In this document: positions 7,289-13,967 of the stretch, piece by piece
Layout: every line of letters starts with the position of its first letter
Numbering within the stretch: the stretch's first letter is position 1
Source of the DNA: a virus
IMG/VR virus record: IMGVR_UViG_3300025778_000037
Coordinates: 1-39,222 of that record
DNA length: 39,222 nt
Reading direction: 5' to 3' (one strand)
Made by a program: the position numbers and the translations under genes
The notes under the pieces: model-generated
Told to the model about the DNA's origin: nothing
What the model saw: the letters and a program-made list of their open reading frames with translations, nothing else
Databases searched by the model: none

Positions 7289-7289
7289 A

Positions 7290-7303
7290 GGGGGTTTCCC
7301 CCC
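7290..7303 (-). terminator. GC hairpin after the 283-aa gene (weak terminator)
   Basis: Minus strand GGGGG-GAAA-CCCCC, a stem with a GNRA-type loop, 6 nt after the stop of the 283-residue gene and followed by only three T. It may slow or partly end transcription, or protect the 3' end of the mRNA. Confidence 0.35.
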
Positions 7304-7308
7304 TCCCG

Positions 7309-8160
7309 TTACCAGCCGAACCTGTCGGCGCAGATTGGGCCAATCCCACGGTCAATCGACTCCTGATTCGTAAGCTCGCGGGAGCAGATCGCGCACTGAC
7401 CGAAGCGGCGACCGTAGGCGACCGCTGCAGCCTCTGGATCAGCAGCCGCTGCCAAGATATTACCTTCGGTCTGATCGTCGCACTCGCGGCTCTTGAAGAG
7501 CTTGCCGCCTGCAATCTTACCGAGGTACGTCTCGCCTGCCTTGACGTAGATCGCGCCAGCGTTGTTGCCTGTCACTGGAGCTGGTGAGAAGCGGAAGTCA
7601 GCCAGACGCAGCTTGGGGCGCTTGATGCCTGCCTCGATAGCCTTGGCGAAGGACACCTCGATCTTGCTGATGTCGATCACTGGAGCAGCCTCGATGCGTG
7701 CTGCCTTCTCTACAGCACGCTCTGCTGTGCGGATATTGTCGCGCTCGATGCAGCGACGCACGGCTGCGAGCTGGTTCTCTGTGAGCGAACCGAACTTGTT
7801 CAGTGCCTGTGCCAAAGATTGTGCGAACTCGAACTTGGAGCTATTCAGACCAATCCAAACGATTTCCTCAGCGTGCGCGACACCGAACGCATCGATCTGC
7901 GACTGGAGCTCTTCCTGCTTGCGTGCTGCGCTGTTTTGGCGCTGTACAGCAGCCTTCTCGCGGTACTGTGGGAAGGTTTTGAATTCGTGAAAGCCCTTGC
8001 CACCGCAAGAGAAGCAGTTGCCGACAACGCGACCTGTGTAACCAACGAACTTTCCGCGACCTGCGCACTTCTTGCAAGGCTCGGTGAAGAGGGTTGTGGT
8101 TTTGATAGAAGCGCCTTCCAGAGCTTCGAGGTCGTCTTTCATGTTCAAGAGTGTGTTCAT
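7309..8160 (-). CDS. zinc-binding phage protein: DnaJ-like CxxCxGxG pair plus DUF6011-like C-terminus
   Basis: The 283-residue protein has CKKCAGRG (C29, C32) and CFSCGGKG (C49, C52) near the N-terminus, the paired CxxCxGxG motif of the DnaJ zinc domain, but no J domain. A helical, Ala- and Gln-rich middle follows. The C-terminus has CAICSRELTNQES and GIGPICADRFGW (C256, C259, C277), as in the DUF6011 family. Nucleic-acid or protein binding is likely; the role is unknown. It has its own promoter (8213-8242) and the shared 26-nt leader, which suggests strong, separately controlled expression. Confidence 0.75.
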   Translation of the reverse strand: MNTLLNMKDDLEALEGASIKTTTLFTEPCKKCAGRGKFVGYTGRVVGNCFSCGGKGFHEFKTFPQYREKAAVQRQNSAARKQEELQSQIDAFGVAHAEEIVWIGLNSSKFEFAQSLAQALNKFGSLTENQLAAVRRCIERDNIRTAERAVEKAARIEAAPVIDISKIEVSFAKAIEAGIKRPKLRLADFRFSPAPVTGNNAGAIYVKAGETYLGKIAGGKLFKSRECDDQTEGNILAAAADPEAAAVAYGRRFGQCAICSRELTNQESIDRGIGPICADRFGW

Positions 8161-8183
8161 TTTATTTCCTTTTAGATTCGCTG
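8158..8183 (-). promoter_or_regulatory. conserved 26-nt translation leader, copy 2
   Basis: Same CAGCGAA-N5-AAGGAAA-N4-ATG module as at 7223-7248, here directly after the palindrome at 8188-8204, which could form a hairpin in the same leader. Confidence 0.6.
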
Positions 8184-8187
8184 TTGG

Positions 8188-8204
8188 GTGGAGTCGGACT
8201 CCAC
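8188..8204. repeat. 17-bp palindrome, copy 2 of 2
   Basis: GTGGAGTCGGACTCCAC, the reverse complement of the 17-mer at 4625-4641. Here it is non-coding, in the leader of the 283-aa gene, and would form a 7-bp hairpin with a 3-nt loop in the mRNA. Confidence 0.6.
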
Positions 8205-8212
8205 TGATACGA

Positions 8213-8256
8213 ATATTAGCACGATAAGTTAACGAATTGCAATTATTTTATCGTGC
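8213..8256 (-). promoter_or_regulatory. extended -10 promoter with flanking inverted repeat
   Basis: Minus strand: TTGCAA (8242-8237), 18 bp, TAATAT (8218-8213) preceded by TGC (extended -10). A 9-bp inverted repeat, GCACGATAA (8219-8227) and TTATCGTGC (8248-8256), brackets the -35 box and a GTTAAC half-site lies at 8228-8233. This looks like a repressed early promoter for the 283-aa gene. Confidence 0.55.
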
Positions 8257-8268
8257 TAGGGAAAACAC

Positions 8269-8475
8269 CTACTCTTCTTCCTCTTGCAACAGGACTTCCT
8301 GAATGTGGTCAAGTGTTGGTTGCGCAACAATAAAGTAGCAGATGGGCGTAACAGGCATGCCAGTGGCGTTTACGACGCTTACGAGCACGGACTCACCTTT
8401 CAGTAGGTTCTTATGCGCAATCGCCTCCTGACGGTTTGTGAAGCCTTGTAGCACGGTTACTTCTTTCAGTCTCAT
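8269..8475 (-). CDS. small hypothetical protein
   Basis: A 68-residue protein starting MRLKEVTVLQGFTNRQEAIA, with an acidic end (LLQEEEE). The frame is open to 8493, but the ATG at 8475 has AAGGGG 5 nt upstream and overlaps the previous stop (ATGA). Not recognised. It is the last gene of the ATGA-linked chain from 12.7 kb. Confidence 0.6.
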   Translation of the reverse strand: MRLKEVTVLQGFTNRQEAIAHKNLLKGESVLVSVVNATGMPVTPICYFIVAQPTLDHIQEVLLQEEEE

Positions 8476-8666
8476 TTCATCCCCTTGAGGCATTTATCGT
8501 GGAATTCGCAGGCAGTAGGACTTTGACAGTCACAGGCTGGTTCTGCATCGGTTACTGCTACCTGCGCCTGAGCCCACGCTGCACACCATACGTCATAAGC
8601 AAAGCCTTCCGACTTTGTTCCGGTTCGCTCGTCATACCATTTTCTGAATTCATCATCACGGTTCAT
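8472..8666 (-). CDS. small cysteine-containing hypothetical protein
   Basis: A 64-residue protein (MNRDDEFRKWYDERTGTKSE...) with a cysteine cluster, CDCQSPTACEFHDKC, near the C-terminus, which could bind a metal. It has an AGGAG ribosome site and overlaps the upstream gene by 4 bp. Small proteins of this appearance are frequent in phage early operons. Confidence 0.6.
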   Translation of the reverse strand: MNRDDEFRKWYDERTGTKSEGFAYDVWCAAWAQAQVAVTDAEPACDCQSPTACEFHDKCLKGMK

Positions 8667-9499
8667 GTGTTCTTCTCCTTTAGTTTGGCTTCAAGTTCTC
8701 TTACTGCATAAATCAATTCTTCATTAGTCATATAGTCAAAAAATCCTTCTGCTGAAATGATCTCCTCATCGGTCAGTCCAACCCACTCCTTGCGTGGTGG
8801 TGATGTGTAGAGCTTTGTGCCAACCTTAACTTTGATGTGAGAATCAAAATAACCCTCGTAATACGTTTCGTTATGCATAATTTTTGTTACTGTCGCAACA
8901 GGCTCTTGCTCCGCAGTATCCACATACTCACCCGCCATGTGTGATGCTGTGCGGTCAAAGCCGTGGTCTTGCTCAGGCTGTGCGTCAAACTTATTGCGTG
9001 GATCAAGTCCACCATCAGAAACAATGTCGCTGTACTCTGCTTGGTCAGGATTGGATACTAGTGCTTGACCCATAAGACCGCACTTCAAAGAGTCACCTTT
9101 GCATGGTTCTTTAAATTGTTCAATCTTGGCTAACTTTATATCTGCGAGTTCAAATTTCAATTTGTAGTTACGCTCAGATAATTCATCAAGTTGTTTGCGA
9201 AAGTTATCTTCTAATTGTTTGATGTAATCTTGCTCAGTCTTAGCAGACGTAGCGATCACTTTCAAAATTCGATATTGTCGAGTGACTGCGACAATCTGAC
9301 CTTGAGGGTTTTTTGTAACTACCACTTCGCCTTGCTCAGGCTTGGCTAACTCTGCTTCAAGGGCTTTAATAGCATCCACCGTATTCCATGCTGCGTACTG
9401 CATATCAGTCATCGCTTCGCTAGTGCCGCTGTACTGATGTTTAATCAACGCATCCCACTCCTTTAAAACGGTTAATGCTTGCTGTAATAATTCTTTCAT
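8663..9499 (-). CDS. hypothetical phage protein with central coiled coil
   Basis: A 278-residue protein. Residues about 80-145 form a charged heptad-like helix (YIKQLEDNFRKQLDELSERN). The C-terminus has KEWVGLTDEEI and a final Glu/Lys-rich helix. The RKEWVGLTDEEI type of segment recurs in patchwork phage proteins of unknown function. Both ends overlap neighbours by ATGA. No catalytic motif is visible. Confidence 0.6.
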   Translation of the reverse strand: MKELLQQALTVLKEWDALIKHQYSGTSEAMTDMQYAAWNTVDAIKALEAELAKPEQGEVVVTKNPQGQIVAVTRQYRILKVIATSAKTEQDYIKQLEDNFRKQLDELSERNYKLKFELADIKLAKIEQFKEPCKGDSLKCGLMGQALVSNPDQAEYSDIVSDGGLDPRNKFDAQPEQDHGFDRTASHMAGEYVDTAEQEPVATVTKIMHNETYYEGYFDSHIKVKVGTKLYTSPPRKEWVGLTDEEIISAEGFFDYMTNEELIYAVRELEAKLKEKNT

Positions 9500-9621
9500 G
9501 GCTTAATCCTTGTTCTGTATTGATAATATGTAGCGTCAGTCCAAACTTCTTTGCCATCAATAATGCGACCAGACTTTACCCACCAGACGTATGTACTCTT
9601 GCGCCATTTACGTTGTTTCAT
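9496..9621 (-). CDS. 41-residue basic hypothetical protein
   Basis: The product starts MKQRKWRKSTYVWWVKSGR and ends TYYQYRTRIKP; it is very basic and aromatic. The ATG at 9621 has GGAG 7 nt upstream and lies inside the end of the preceding gene (14-bp overlap); its TGA overlaps the next ATG. Coupling at both ends argues that it is real. Nucleic-acid binding is possible but unproven. Confidence 0.55.
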   Translation of the reverse strand: MKQRKWRKSTYVWWVKSGRIIDGKEVWTDATYYQYRTRIKP

Positions 9622-9964
9622 TTGATTCTCCTGCTTTGGCGACCTCTGCCGCTGCTCTCACGATTGCTCTGCGTGTTGCTGCGTAGGGGTCATTGCCATG
9701 AGGAAAAAACTCGCACTCGCCAACATCGCCGAAATAGGCAAATGCTGAAATGCTGTTTGTTTCGTCAAAAATATCAGTACCATGTTTGACACTTAACTTT
9801 AGCTTCACAGCCAAGCGCAAAGCTTGTGCATCATCGTTCAATGGACTCCATTCCTCCCATTGAGATACACCAGAACTGATATACATCCGTCCGCTTATTG
9901 GGGATTTATTGACCGTATACCCCGCAGCTTTAGCCGCAAGATCTAAAAGTTCTTTGTCAGTCAT
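9608..9964 (-). CDS. conserved phage hypothetical protein
   Basis: A 118-residue protein (MTDKELLDLAAKAAGY ... WSPLNDDAQALRLAVKL ... AATRRAIVRAAAEVAKA). I recognise this pattern, with the WxPLxDDxxALRLAV core, from many uncharacterised phage proteins. The ATG at 9964 is preceded by AAGGAA; the frame is open 15 nt further. Function unknown. Confidence 0.68.
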   Translation of the reverse strand: MTDKELLDLAAKAAGYTVNKSPISGRMYISSGVSQWEEWSPLNDDAQALRLAVKLKLSVKHGTDIFDETNSISAFAYFGDVGECEFFPHGNDPYAATRRAIVRAAAEVAKAGESNETT

Positions 9965-10095
9965 TTCGATTCCTTCCAAACCGCAATTACTGCAAAAATT
10001 AAAAAAGAGGCTGACAAAAATAATCCCATAGTTTCGGATAGGCGTGGCGCAACGTAGATCGCAGCCATTGCAAAAAGTCCGTCTGATTTAGTCAT
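9961..10095 (-). CDS. 44-residue single-pass membrane protein
   Basis: MTKSDGLFAMAAIYVAPRLS is followed by a hydrophobic helix (LFLSASFLIFAVIAVW) and a charged end (KESK). The ATG lies one base after the preceding stop and the TGA overlaps the next ATG. It lies next to another tiny membrane protein (10097-10222), so the two may work together. Confidence 0.5.
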   Translation of the reverse strand: MTKSDGLFAMAAIYVAPRLSETMGLFLSASFLIFAVIAVWKESK

Positions 10096-10096
10096 T

Positions 10097-10222
10097 TCAT
10101 TTTCCTTTAATTCTGTTAATCAATTCGTTTGCCCAATAAACAATTACAAACGCTGCAACTGCCCACACAAAACCAATGCCACAAACTGCTAATGACCATA
10201 AAAGAAAAGATTCAATACTCAT
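10097..10222 (-). CDS. 41-residue single-pass membrane protein
   Basis: MSIESFLLWSLAVCGIGF continues into a hydrophobic segment (VWAVAAFVIVYW) and a polar tail (ANELINRIKGK). The ATG at 10222 has GGAG 8 nt upstream and overlaps the previous stop. The frame is open to 10279, but that start lacks a ribosome site. It is the first of two adjacent tiny membrane proteins. Confidence 0.52.
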   Translation of the reverse strand: MSIESFLLWSLAVCGIGFVWAVAAFVIVYWANELINRIKGK

Positions 10223-10362
10223 TTCGATTGCTCCAGTGCGTAGAGTGGAATCGTGTAACGCTCCCTCAAAATCCCGCAATCATCAACAATATCCCTAACC
10301 GAGTAATGCAATATTTCTTTCGGTGGGTAATTTACCAATTGCGCCATTGTGTCATCATTCAT
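10219..10362 (-). CDS. 47-residue hypothetical protein
   Basis: The product (MNDDTMAQLVNYPPKEILHY ... RERYTIPLYALEQSK) is soluble and mixed in charge. It overlaps both neighbours by ATGA and is otherwise unrecognised. Support comes from the unbroken translational coupling. Confidence 0.5.
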   Translation of the reverse strand: MNDDTMAQLVNYPPKEILHYSVRDIVDDCGILRERYTIPLYALEQSK

Positions 10363-10694
10363 TTCACACCCCTTGCTCTGATTGCTGCATCTGCAATACG
10401 CTCCATTGAATCACCGTGATTCATAGCTAACGCTTTTTTAATTAAAACAAGTGACTCATCAATCATGTCATCAAATTCAAGTGGGGCTGATTTTTTAAGT
10501 ATTTCCAGAGTTGCTTTTGCATCCTCCAAGGCTTCAATGTCTGCGCTGTTTACCTGCCAGAGAAAATCAATATCTGCTTTAAGATTTGTTTCAATTTTGC
10601 TTTGGCGTGGCGTAGTGGACGGAATACTATCGAATAATCTTTTACCAAGTTCGTAAAATTCTTTGTCTTTGCCTGTGCTGTTATCTTTAGCCAT
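10359..10694 (-). CDS. helical hypothetical protein
   Basis: A 111-residue, mostly helical, acidic protein (MAKDNSTGKDKEFYELGKRL ...). The ATG at 10694 has GGAG 8 nt upstream; an open frame to 10778 lacks a good start. It overlaps the upstream gene by 8 bp. No motif seen. Confidence 0.6.
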   Translation of the reverse strand: MAKDNSTGKDKEFYELGKRLFDSIPSTTPRQSKIETNLKADIDFLWQVNSADIEALEDAKATLEILKKSAPLEFDDMIDESLVLIKKALAMNHGDSMERIADAAIRARGVK

Positions 10695-11082
10695 TGTTAT
10701 TCTCCGTTGGTGTAGTGTATGTATAAAAATGGTACGCAAGTTCTCTTGCTCTATGTTTGTTAACCCCGTTACGTACAAGATTACTTACAACCATGTCCAT
10801 CCAATAAATTGCATTAGTAGTTGGTGGCAATGCGTCTGCTTCACAAACTTTGCTTACGGTAATTGACATCACTCCCGATTGTTTTGGCACGGGCTGTTCC
10901 ATTTCTTTAATGTATCGCTCATTTCTTTTAGCTTCTTCAACAGCATCAGCGCAGTCTTGAGTAAATTTGTCACGCTCATCCTGCCTGATTAATTCTGCAA
11001 AGCGTTCAAACGCTACAGGATGACTCGCATGACAAGCTGGAAGCCTCGCCTGTTCAGCTAATTCTTTTATACGTTCGTTCAT
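10687..11082 (-). CDS. conserved phage hypothetical protein
   Basis: A 131-residue protein starting MNERIKELAEQARLPACHAS, a start seen in many small phage proteins of unknown function. The first half is helical and charged. It has a GAGGA ribosome site and overlaps the upstream gene by ATGA. No function can be assigned. Confidence 0.65.
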   Translation of the reverse strand: MNERIKELAEQARLPACHASHPVAFERFAELIRQDERDKFTQDCADAVEEAKRNERYIKEMEQPVPKQSGVMSITVSKVCEADALPPTTNAIYWMDMVVSNLVRNGVNKHRARELAYHFYTYTTPTENNNG

Positions 11083-11480
11083 ATGTCCTCTCCGTCCATT
11101 TGTTTTAGCTGTTGCACGATGTGTAAAGCCAGAGTCATGTAGCCTTTGACCTGCTCGTCAGTCGGCTTATTATCGCTGTAATCACGCAAGTTCTCGAGCG
11201 TGTCGCATCCTGAGCACGAACCATAGCTGATCCGCACGTACCAGTACACATTAGGTTCGTATCCTGTTTCTGCAATCACGTACACAAGCGTGCCGGAATA
11301 CGATCCGTGATCAATTGTTGTGATGCGCTCTGGGTCAGGAGTATGTCGTCCTTTTCCTTTTGACATCATGTCAATCACCCCACGCAAAATATCGCTGTAA
11401 GTATCAGGATGCTTTTTTCTAAAAAGCGCTTCAAGTTCGTCTTTGTGAGCGAACCATGCGTCTACGAATTCTTTAATCAT
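11079..11480 (-). CDS. conserved phage hypothetical protein
   Basis: A 133-residue protein with a conserved-looking centre, YVRISYGSCSGCDTLE (CxxC), and helical ends. I recognise the YGSCSGCDTL pattern from uncharacterised phage and prophage proteins. A GGAGG ribosome site sits 5 nt before the ATG. Function unknown. Confidence 0.65.
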   Translation of the reverse strand: MIKEFVDAWFAHKDELEALFRKKHPDTYSDILRGVIDMMSKGKGRHTPDPERITTIDHGSYSGTLVYVIAETGYEPNVYWYVRISYGSCSGCDTLENLRDYSDNKPTDEQVKGYMTLALHIVQQLKQMDGEDI

Positions 11481-11764
11481 ATAACCTCCGCTGATTTCAG
11501 TTTGCCTGTCTCGCCGTCAATGATGGCTTTAATATTTGAATCACACTCTCCAAGACCTCGGGATACATTACCGTACATTGTGTTGAGCTTTATAAAAACA
11601 TACACATCAGGCTTAGGCTCAGGCTTGATGCGATATTCTTTATCACCATAAAAACGAGGTAAATTCGGGCTGATCCAATCCTCCCAATCGCCGTTTTCAT
11701 TTTTACGTTGTATCTTTTTACCTTCGGCAAAGGCAATAATTACTTCATAGTGTTTGTGTTTCAT
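11477..11764 (-). CDS. conserved phage hypothetical protein
   Basis: A 95-residue protein with MKHKHYEVIIAFAEGKKIQ at the start and KEYRIKPEPKPDVYV in the middle. The EYRIKPExKPD segment recurs in small phage early proteins. It overlaps both neighbours by 4 bp. Function unknown. Confidence 0.65.
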   Translation of the reverse strand: MKHKHYEVIIAFAEGKKIQRKNENGDWEDWISPNLPRFYGDKEYRIKPEPKPDVYVFIKLNTMYGNVSRGLGECDSNIKAIIDGETGKLKSAEVI

Positions 11765-12045
11765 TTCAGTATCCTTATTGCCTCGACTACATCAAGTGAT
11801 GATCCACGTTGTAAATGCACAAGTGCATCACTTATTTTTTCATTAAACGCTTTAACTAGCCTCATAGCACCAGCAATATATTCTTTATCAAAGTCAATTT
11901 GTTTTGAATATGCATCGGTTGTTTTCAATAAAAAATCAATGTGTGCTTGCATTTTTCTGATCAGCTCTGCCGCCTCCGCCTGCTCCTGATGCGTCATGAA
12001 ATAACCGTGATCAAGGTTGCGGAGTATTTTTTGCGTCTTGTCCAT
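11761..12045 (-). CDS. helical hypothetical protein
   Basis: A 94-residue, largely alpha-helical protein (MDKTQKILRNLDHGYFMTHQ ...). The ATG at 12045 has AAGGA 5 nt upstream and lies just after the upstream stop; starts at 12051 and 12066 are possible but lack spacing. Related small phage proteins are known but without assigned function. Confidence 0.6.
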   Translation of the reverse strand: MDKTQKILRNLDHGYFMTHQEQAEAAELIRKMQAHIDFLLKTTDAYSKQIDFDKEYIAGAMRLVKAFNEKISDALVHLQRGSSLDVVEAIRILK

Positions 12046-12047
12046 GT

Positions 12048-12701
12048 TCATCCTTCTATCACCCATCCAGCAAACTCACCCATGCGGAAAAACAGCTTAC
12101 CGTCTGGGATCATTGCTGCGTCAAATGGAATTTGTACTCCAGCCAAGCTCATCTCTTTATCTGTCACAGCGCCGAGCTGAGCACCCTGACGAATTTTCCA
12201 GTGCATGCCAAGGCGCTTCAGGACTGTAGAGAAGTACCCTGTGTGATCGCAAACCTTGTCGACCAATATGATTACCCCACCCTTTTTTAAATTCTCTCTG
12301 ATCGCCTTTAAAACAGCCTCACGCTTATGCACGGGTATAAACATCATTGTCAGGAAGACGATATAAACCTGAGCTGGCGGCAGATTGTAATTACATATGT
12401 CAAATTCATTGACTGTCACGTTGTGGTTGTTCTTAAAGCGCTCCAGCATCACGTCGACCATGCTGCTGCTTTTCTCAATTGCAAGCACTTCCGCTTTGCG
12501 CTCCTCAAGCAATGGCATAAGGTTGTGGATCGTGTTGCCAGTCGATGCGCCGACGTCAACCACCATCTCGCCATCGGTCAGATAGTTGCGCACGATATAG
12601 CACACCGCATCCGTCGCCATGTCGTACCACGGCAATTGCTCGCGCACATGATCATCAAAAATTGATGCAATCTCTGTTGTCTCAAATGTCCATGACTTCA
12701 T
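12048..12701 (-). CDS. class I SAM-dependent methyltransferase, CmoA-like
   Basis: The 217-residue protein has FDDHVREQLPWYDMATDAV near the start and a SAM-binding motif VVDVGASTGNT (about residues 48-58). Then come VLAIEKSSSMVDVM, VFLTMMFIPV, a helix and KKGGVIILVDK, and it ends LFFRMGEFAGWV. Segment by segment this follows CmoA, which makes carboxy-SAM for tRNA wobble uridine modification. The stretch that in CmoA holds the QKR and LENV motifs is shortened and replaced, so true CmoA activity is doubtful. It is coupled to the DNA methyltransferase stop by ATGA, with an AGAGG ribosome site. The target may be tRNA, DNA base or a small molecule. Confidence 0.72.
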   Translation of the reverse strand: MKSWTFETTEIASIFDDHVREQLPWYDMATDAVCYIVRNYLTDGEMVVDVGASTGNTIHNLMPLLEERKAEVLAIEKSSSMVDVMLERFKNNHNVTVNEFDICNYNLPPAQVYIVFLTMMFIPVHKREAVLKAIRENLKKGGVIILVDKVCDHTGYFSTVLKRLGMHWKIRQGAQLGAVTDKEMSLAGVQIPFDAAMIPDGKLFFRMGEFAGWVIEG

Positions 12702-13723
12702 ATTGGTAACCTCTTTGAAATTTCGTAAATAACTGGGATCGTTACTGTCCTGCCGCACCGCTCGTATCGTTCAGCGTCCTTAACTTCAGTGCCATCTGCG
12801 TACCACTTCGTAAAATTGTCAGGAAGCCCTTGGAGGCGCTCACACTCGAGCGGGGTTAATCGCCTAAGCCTCTCATTAACAATCACGCCATGACGATCCT
12901 GCGCGGTCAGAGTGAATGCTGGCTCGTTGTGATCCTTTACCCTGCGACCGTTCTGGCGTTTCTCTTTGCGCATAGGCGTGAGCACCGCACGCACTTGCAT
13001 GACAGCACCACGACCCTGATTGTTTTGTATTCCCTTCCAGTAGTGGCCGTCGAGCGTTGGGAACACGTCCTTGACCTGCATGACTTTGCCAGTGACAAAC
13101 GGCATCAGAATAGAGTTGCCTGTGTCGTATCTGGTTCGACCTCTTTCGTCGGCTTCTGTTTGATCTTGCGCTTGAACATCCTCTGGAATGCATCGTCCGA
13201 GAGGAAATACTTTGGGTCGGGGTTTTCCTCTAAGATGTCCGACAATAAATACCCTCTCCCTATTTTGCGGGACTCCAAAATTTTGGCTGTTAACAACTTC
13301 CCATTGAACGTCGTACCCCAGTTCATCAAGACTTGAGATGATGACAGCAAAGGTTCGTCCGCCGTCGTGGTTGAGGAGTCCTTTGACGTTTTCAAGGAAA
13401 ACATACGGTATTCGCTTGTCTCTGAGAATCCTACAGATTTCAAAAAAGAGAGTACCTCGAGTGTCTTCCGCTGAGAATCCAGATCGCTTTCCAGCAACTG
13501 AAAAAGTCGCGCACGGGAATCCTCCACAAAGGAGGTCAGCGTCTGGGATGTCGTCTGGGGAAACAGTTCTAATGTCTCGTCCATCAGGTTGGTGTCCGAA
13601 GTTTCTTTCATATATCCTCCGTGGCTTGTCTAATATTTCGTTTGCCCACACGCACTGGTGACCCGCCTTTTCTAACCCAAGGCGAAAGCCACCGATGCCA
13701 GCAAAAAGTTCAATGAATTTCAT
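12698..13723 (-). CDS. DNA (cytosine-5-)-methyltransferase
   Basis: The 341-residue protein has the C5-methyltransferase motifs in order: FAGIGGFRLGLE (I, residues 7-18), GGFPCATFS with catalytic C71 (IV), FLENVKG (VI, about 109-115), NFGVPQNRERVF (VIII), then a target-recognition region and RRLTPLECERLQGLPDNF (IX). In motif X the usual GN[AS]V is GRTV (G324-R325), an unusual change. It would protect phage DNA from host restriction or act in regulation. No partner nuclease is visible. It is coupled on both sides by ATGA overlaps. A long frame nested within it is listed separately. Confidence 0.93.
   Translation of the reverse strand: MKFIELFAGIGGFRLGLEKAGHQCVWANEILDKPRRIYERNFGHQPDGRDIRTVSPDDIPDADLLCGGFPCATFSVAGKRSGFSAEDTRGTLFFEICRILRDKRIPYVFLENVKGLLNHDGGRTFAVIISSLDELGYDVQWEVVNSQNFGVPQNRERVFIVGHLRGKPRPKVFPLGRCIPEDVQAQDQTEADERGRTRYDTGNSILMPFVTGKVMQVKDVFPTLDGHYWKGIQNNQGRGAVMQVRAVLTPMRKEKRQNGRRVKDHNEPAFTLTAQDRHGVIVNERLRRLTPLECERLQGLPDNFTKWYADGTEVKDAERYERCGRTVTIPVIYEISKRLPI
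13105..13611 (-). other. possible overlapping gene nested +1 inside the DNA methyltransferase
   Basis: A 168-codon open frame on the same strand, wholly within the methyltransferase gene. Its ATG is preceded by GGAGG at 4-nt spacing, a very good ribosome site. The product (MKETSDTNLMDETLELF ... ending EVEPDTTQATLF) is soluble and acidic at the start. The stretch SDILEENPDPKYFLS is read from the codons for the conserved motif VIII region, and I recall similar database strings, possibly also mis-frames of methyltransferases. Several other same-strand shadow frames in this window exceed 100 codons, so length alone is weak evidence. Confidence 0.25.
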
Positions 13724-13932
13724 TCAACAGACTCAAATGGTTTTTGCACAAAGAACATAGCCTGCAAGCCACAGTACAGCGGCGAGCTGTTGACCGAGCG
13801 CTGATCACCGCAGGTGCGCGTGTTCATTTCGCCAGACACCAAATTGATGCCATGCTGAGGCGCGGAGCAGATGCCGTCATCCTTGCTGTATTTCATTGGG
13901 GAATAATTGGCGCAGTCTTTGCAGAATTTCAT
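13720..13932 (-). CDS. small cysteine-rich (zinc-ribbon-like) phage protein
   Basis: A 70-residue protein with MKFCKDCANYSP at the start (CxxC) and further cysteines at GICSAP, RTCGDQR and LYCGLQ, so a zinc site is likely. Small proteins with this MKFCKDC start are common in phages. An AAGGA site precedes the ATG. It is coupled to the methyltransferase by ATGA. Function unknown. Confidence 0.7.
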   Translation of the reverse strand: MKFCKDCANYSPMKYSKDDGICSAPQHGINLVSGEMNTRTCGDQRSVNSSPLYCGLQAMFFVQKPFESVE

Positions 13933-13945
13933 GTCGATTCCTTGA

Positions 13946-13959
13946 GCCCCCGAAGGGGC
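13946..13959 (-). terminator. UUCG-loop hairpin between two genes
   Basis: Minus strand GCCCC-TTCG-GGGGC, an extra-stable UUCG tetraloop hairpin 9 nt after the stop of the 106-aa gene. No U run follows, so it may act as an mRNA 3' end stabiliser or processing barrier rather than a terminator. Confidence 0.4.
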
Positions 13960-13967
13960 AGTTGTGA

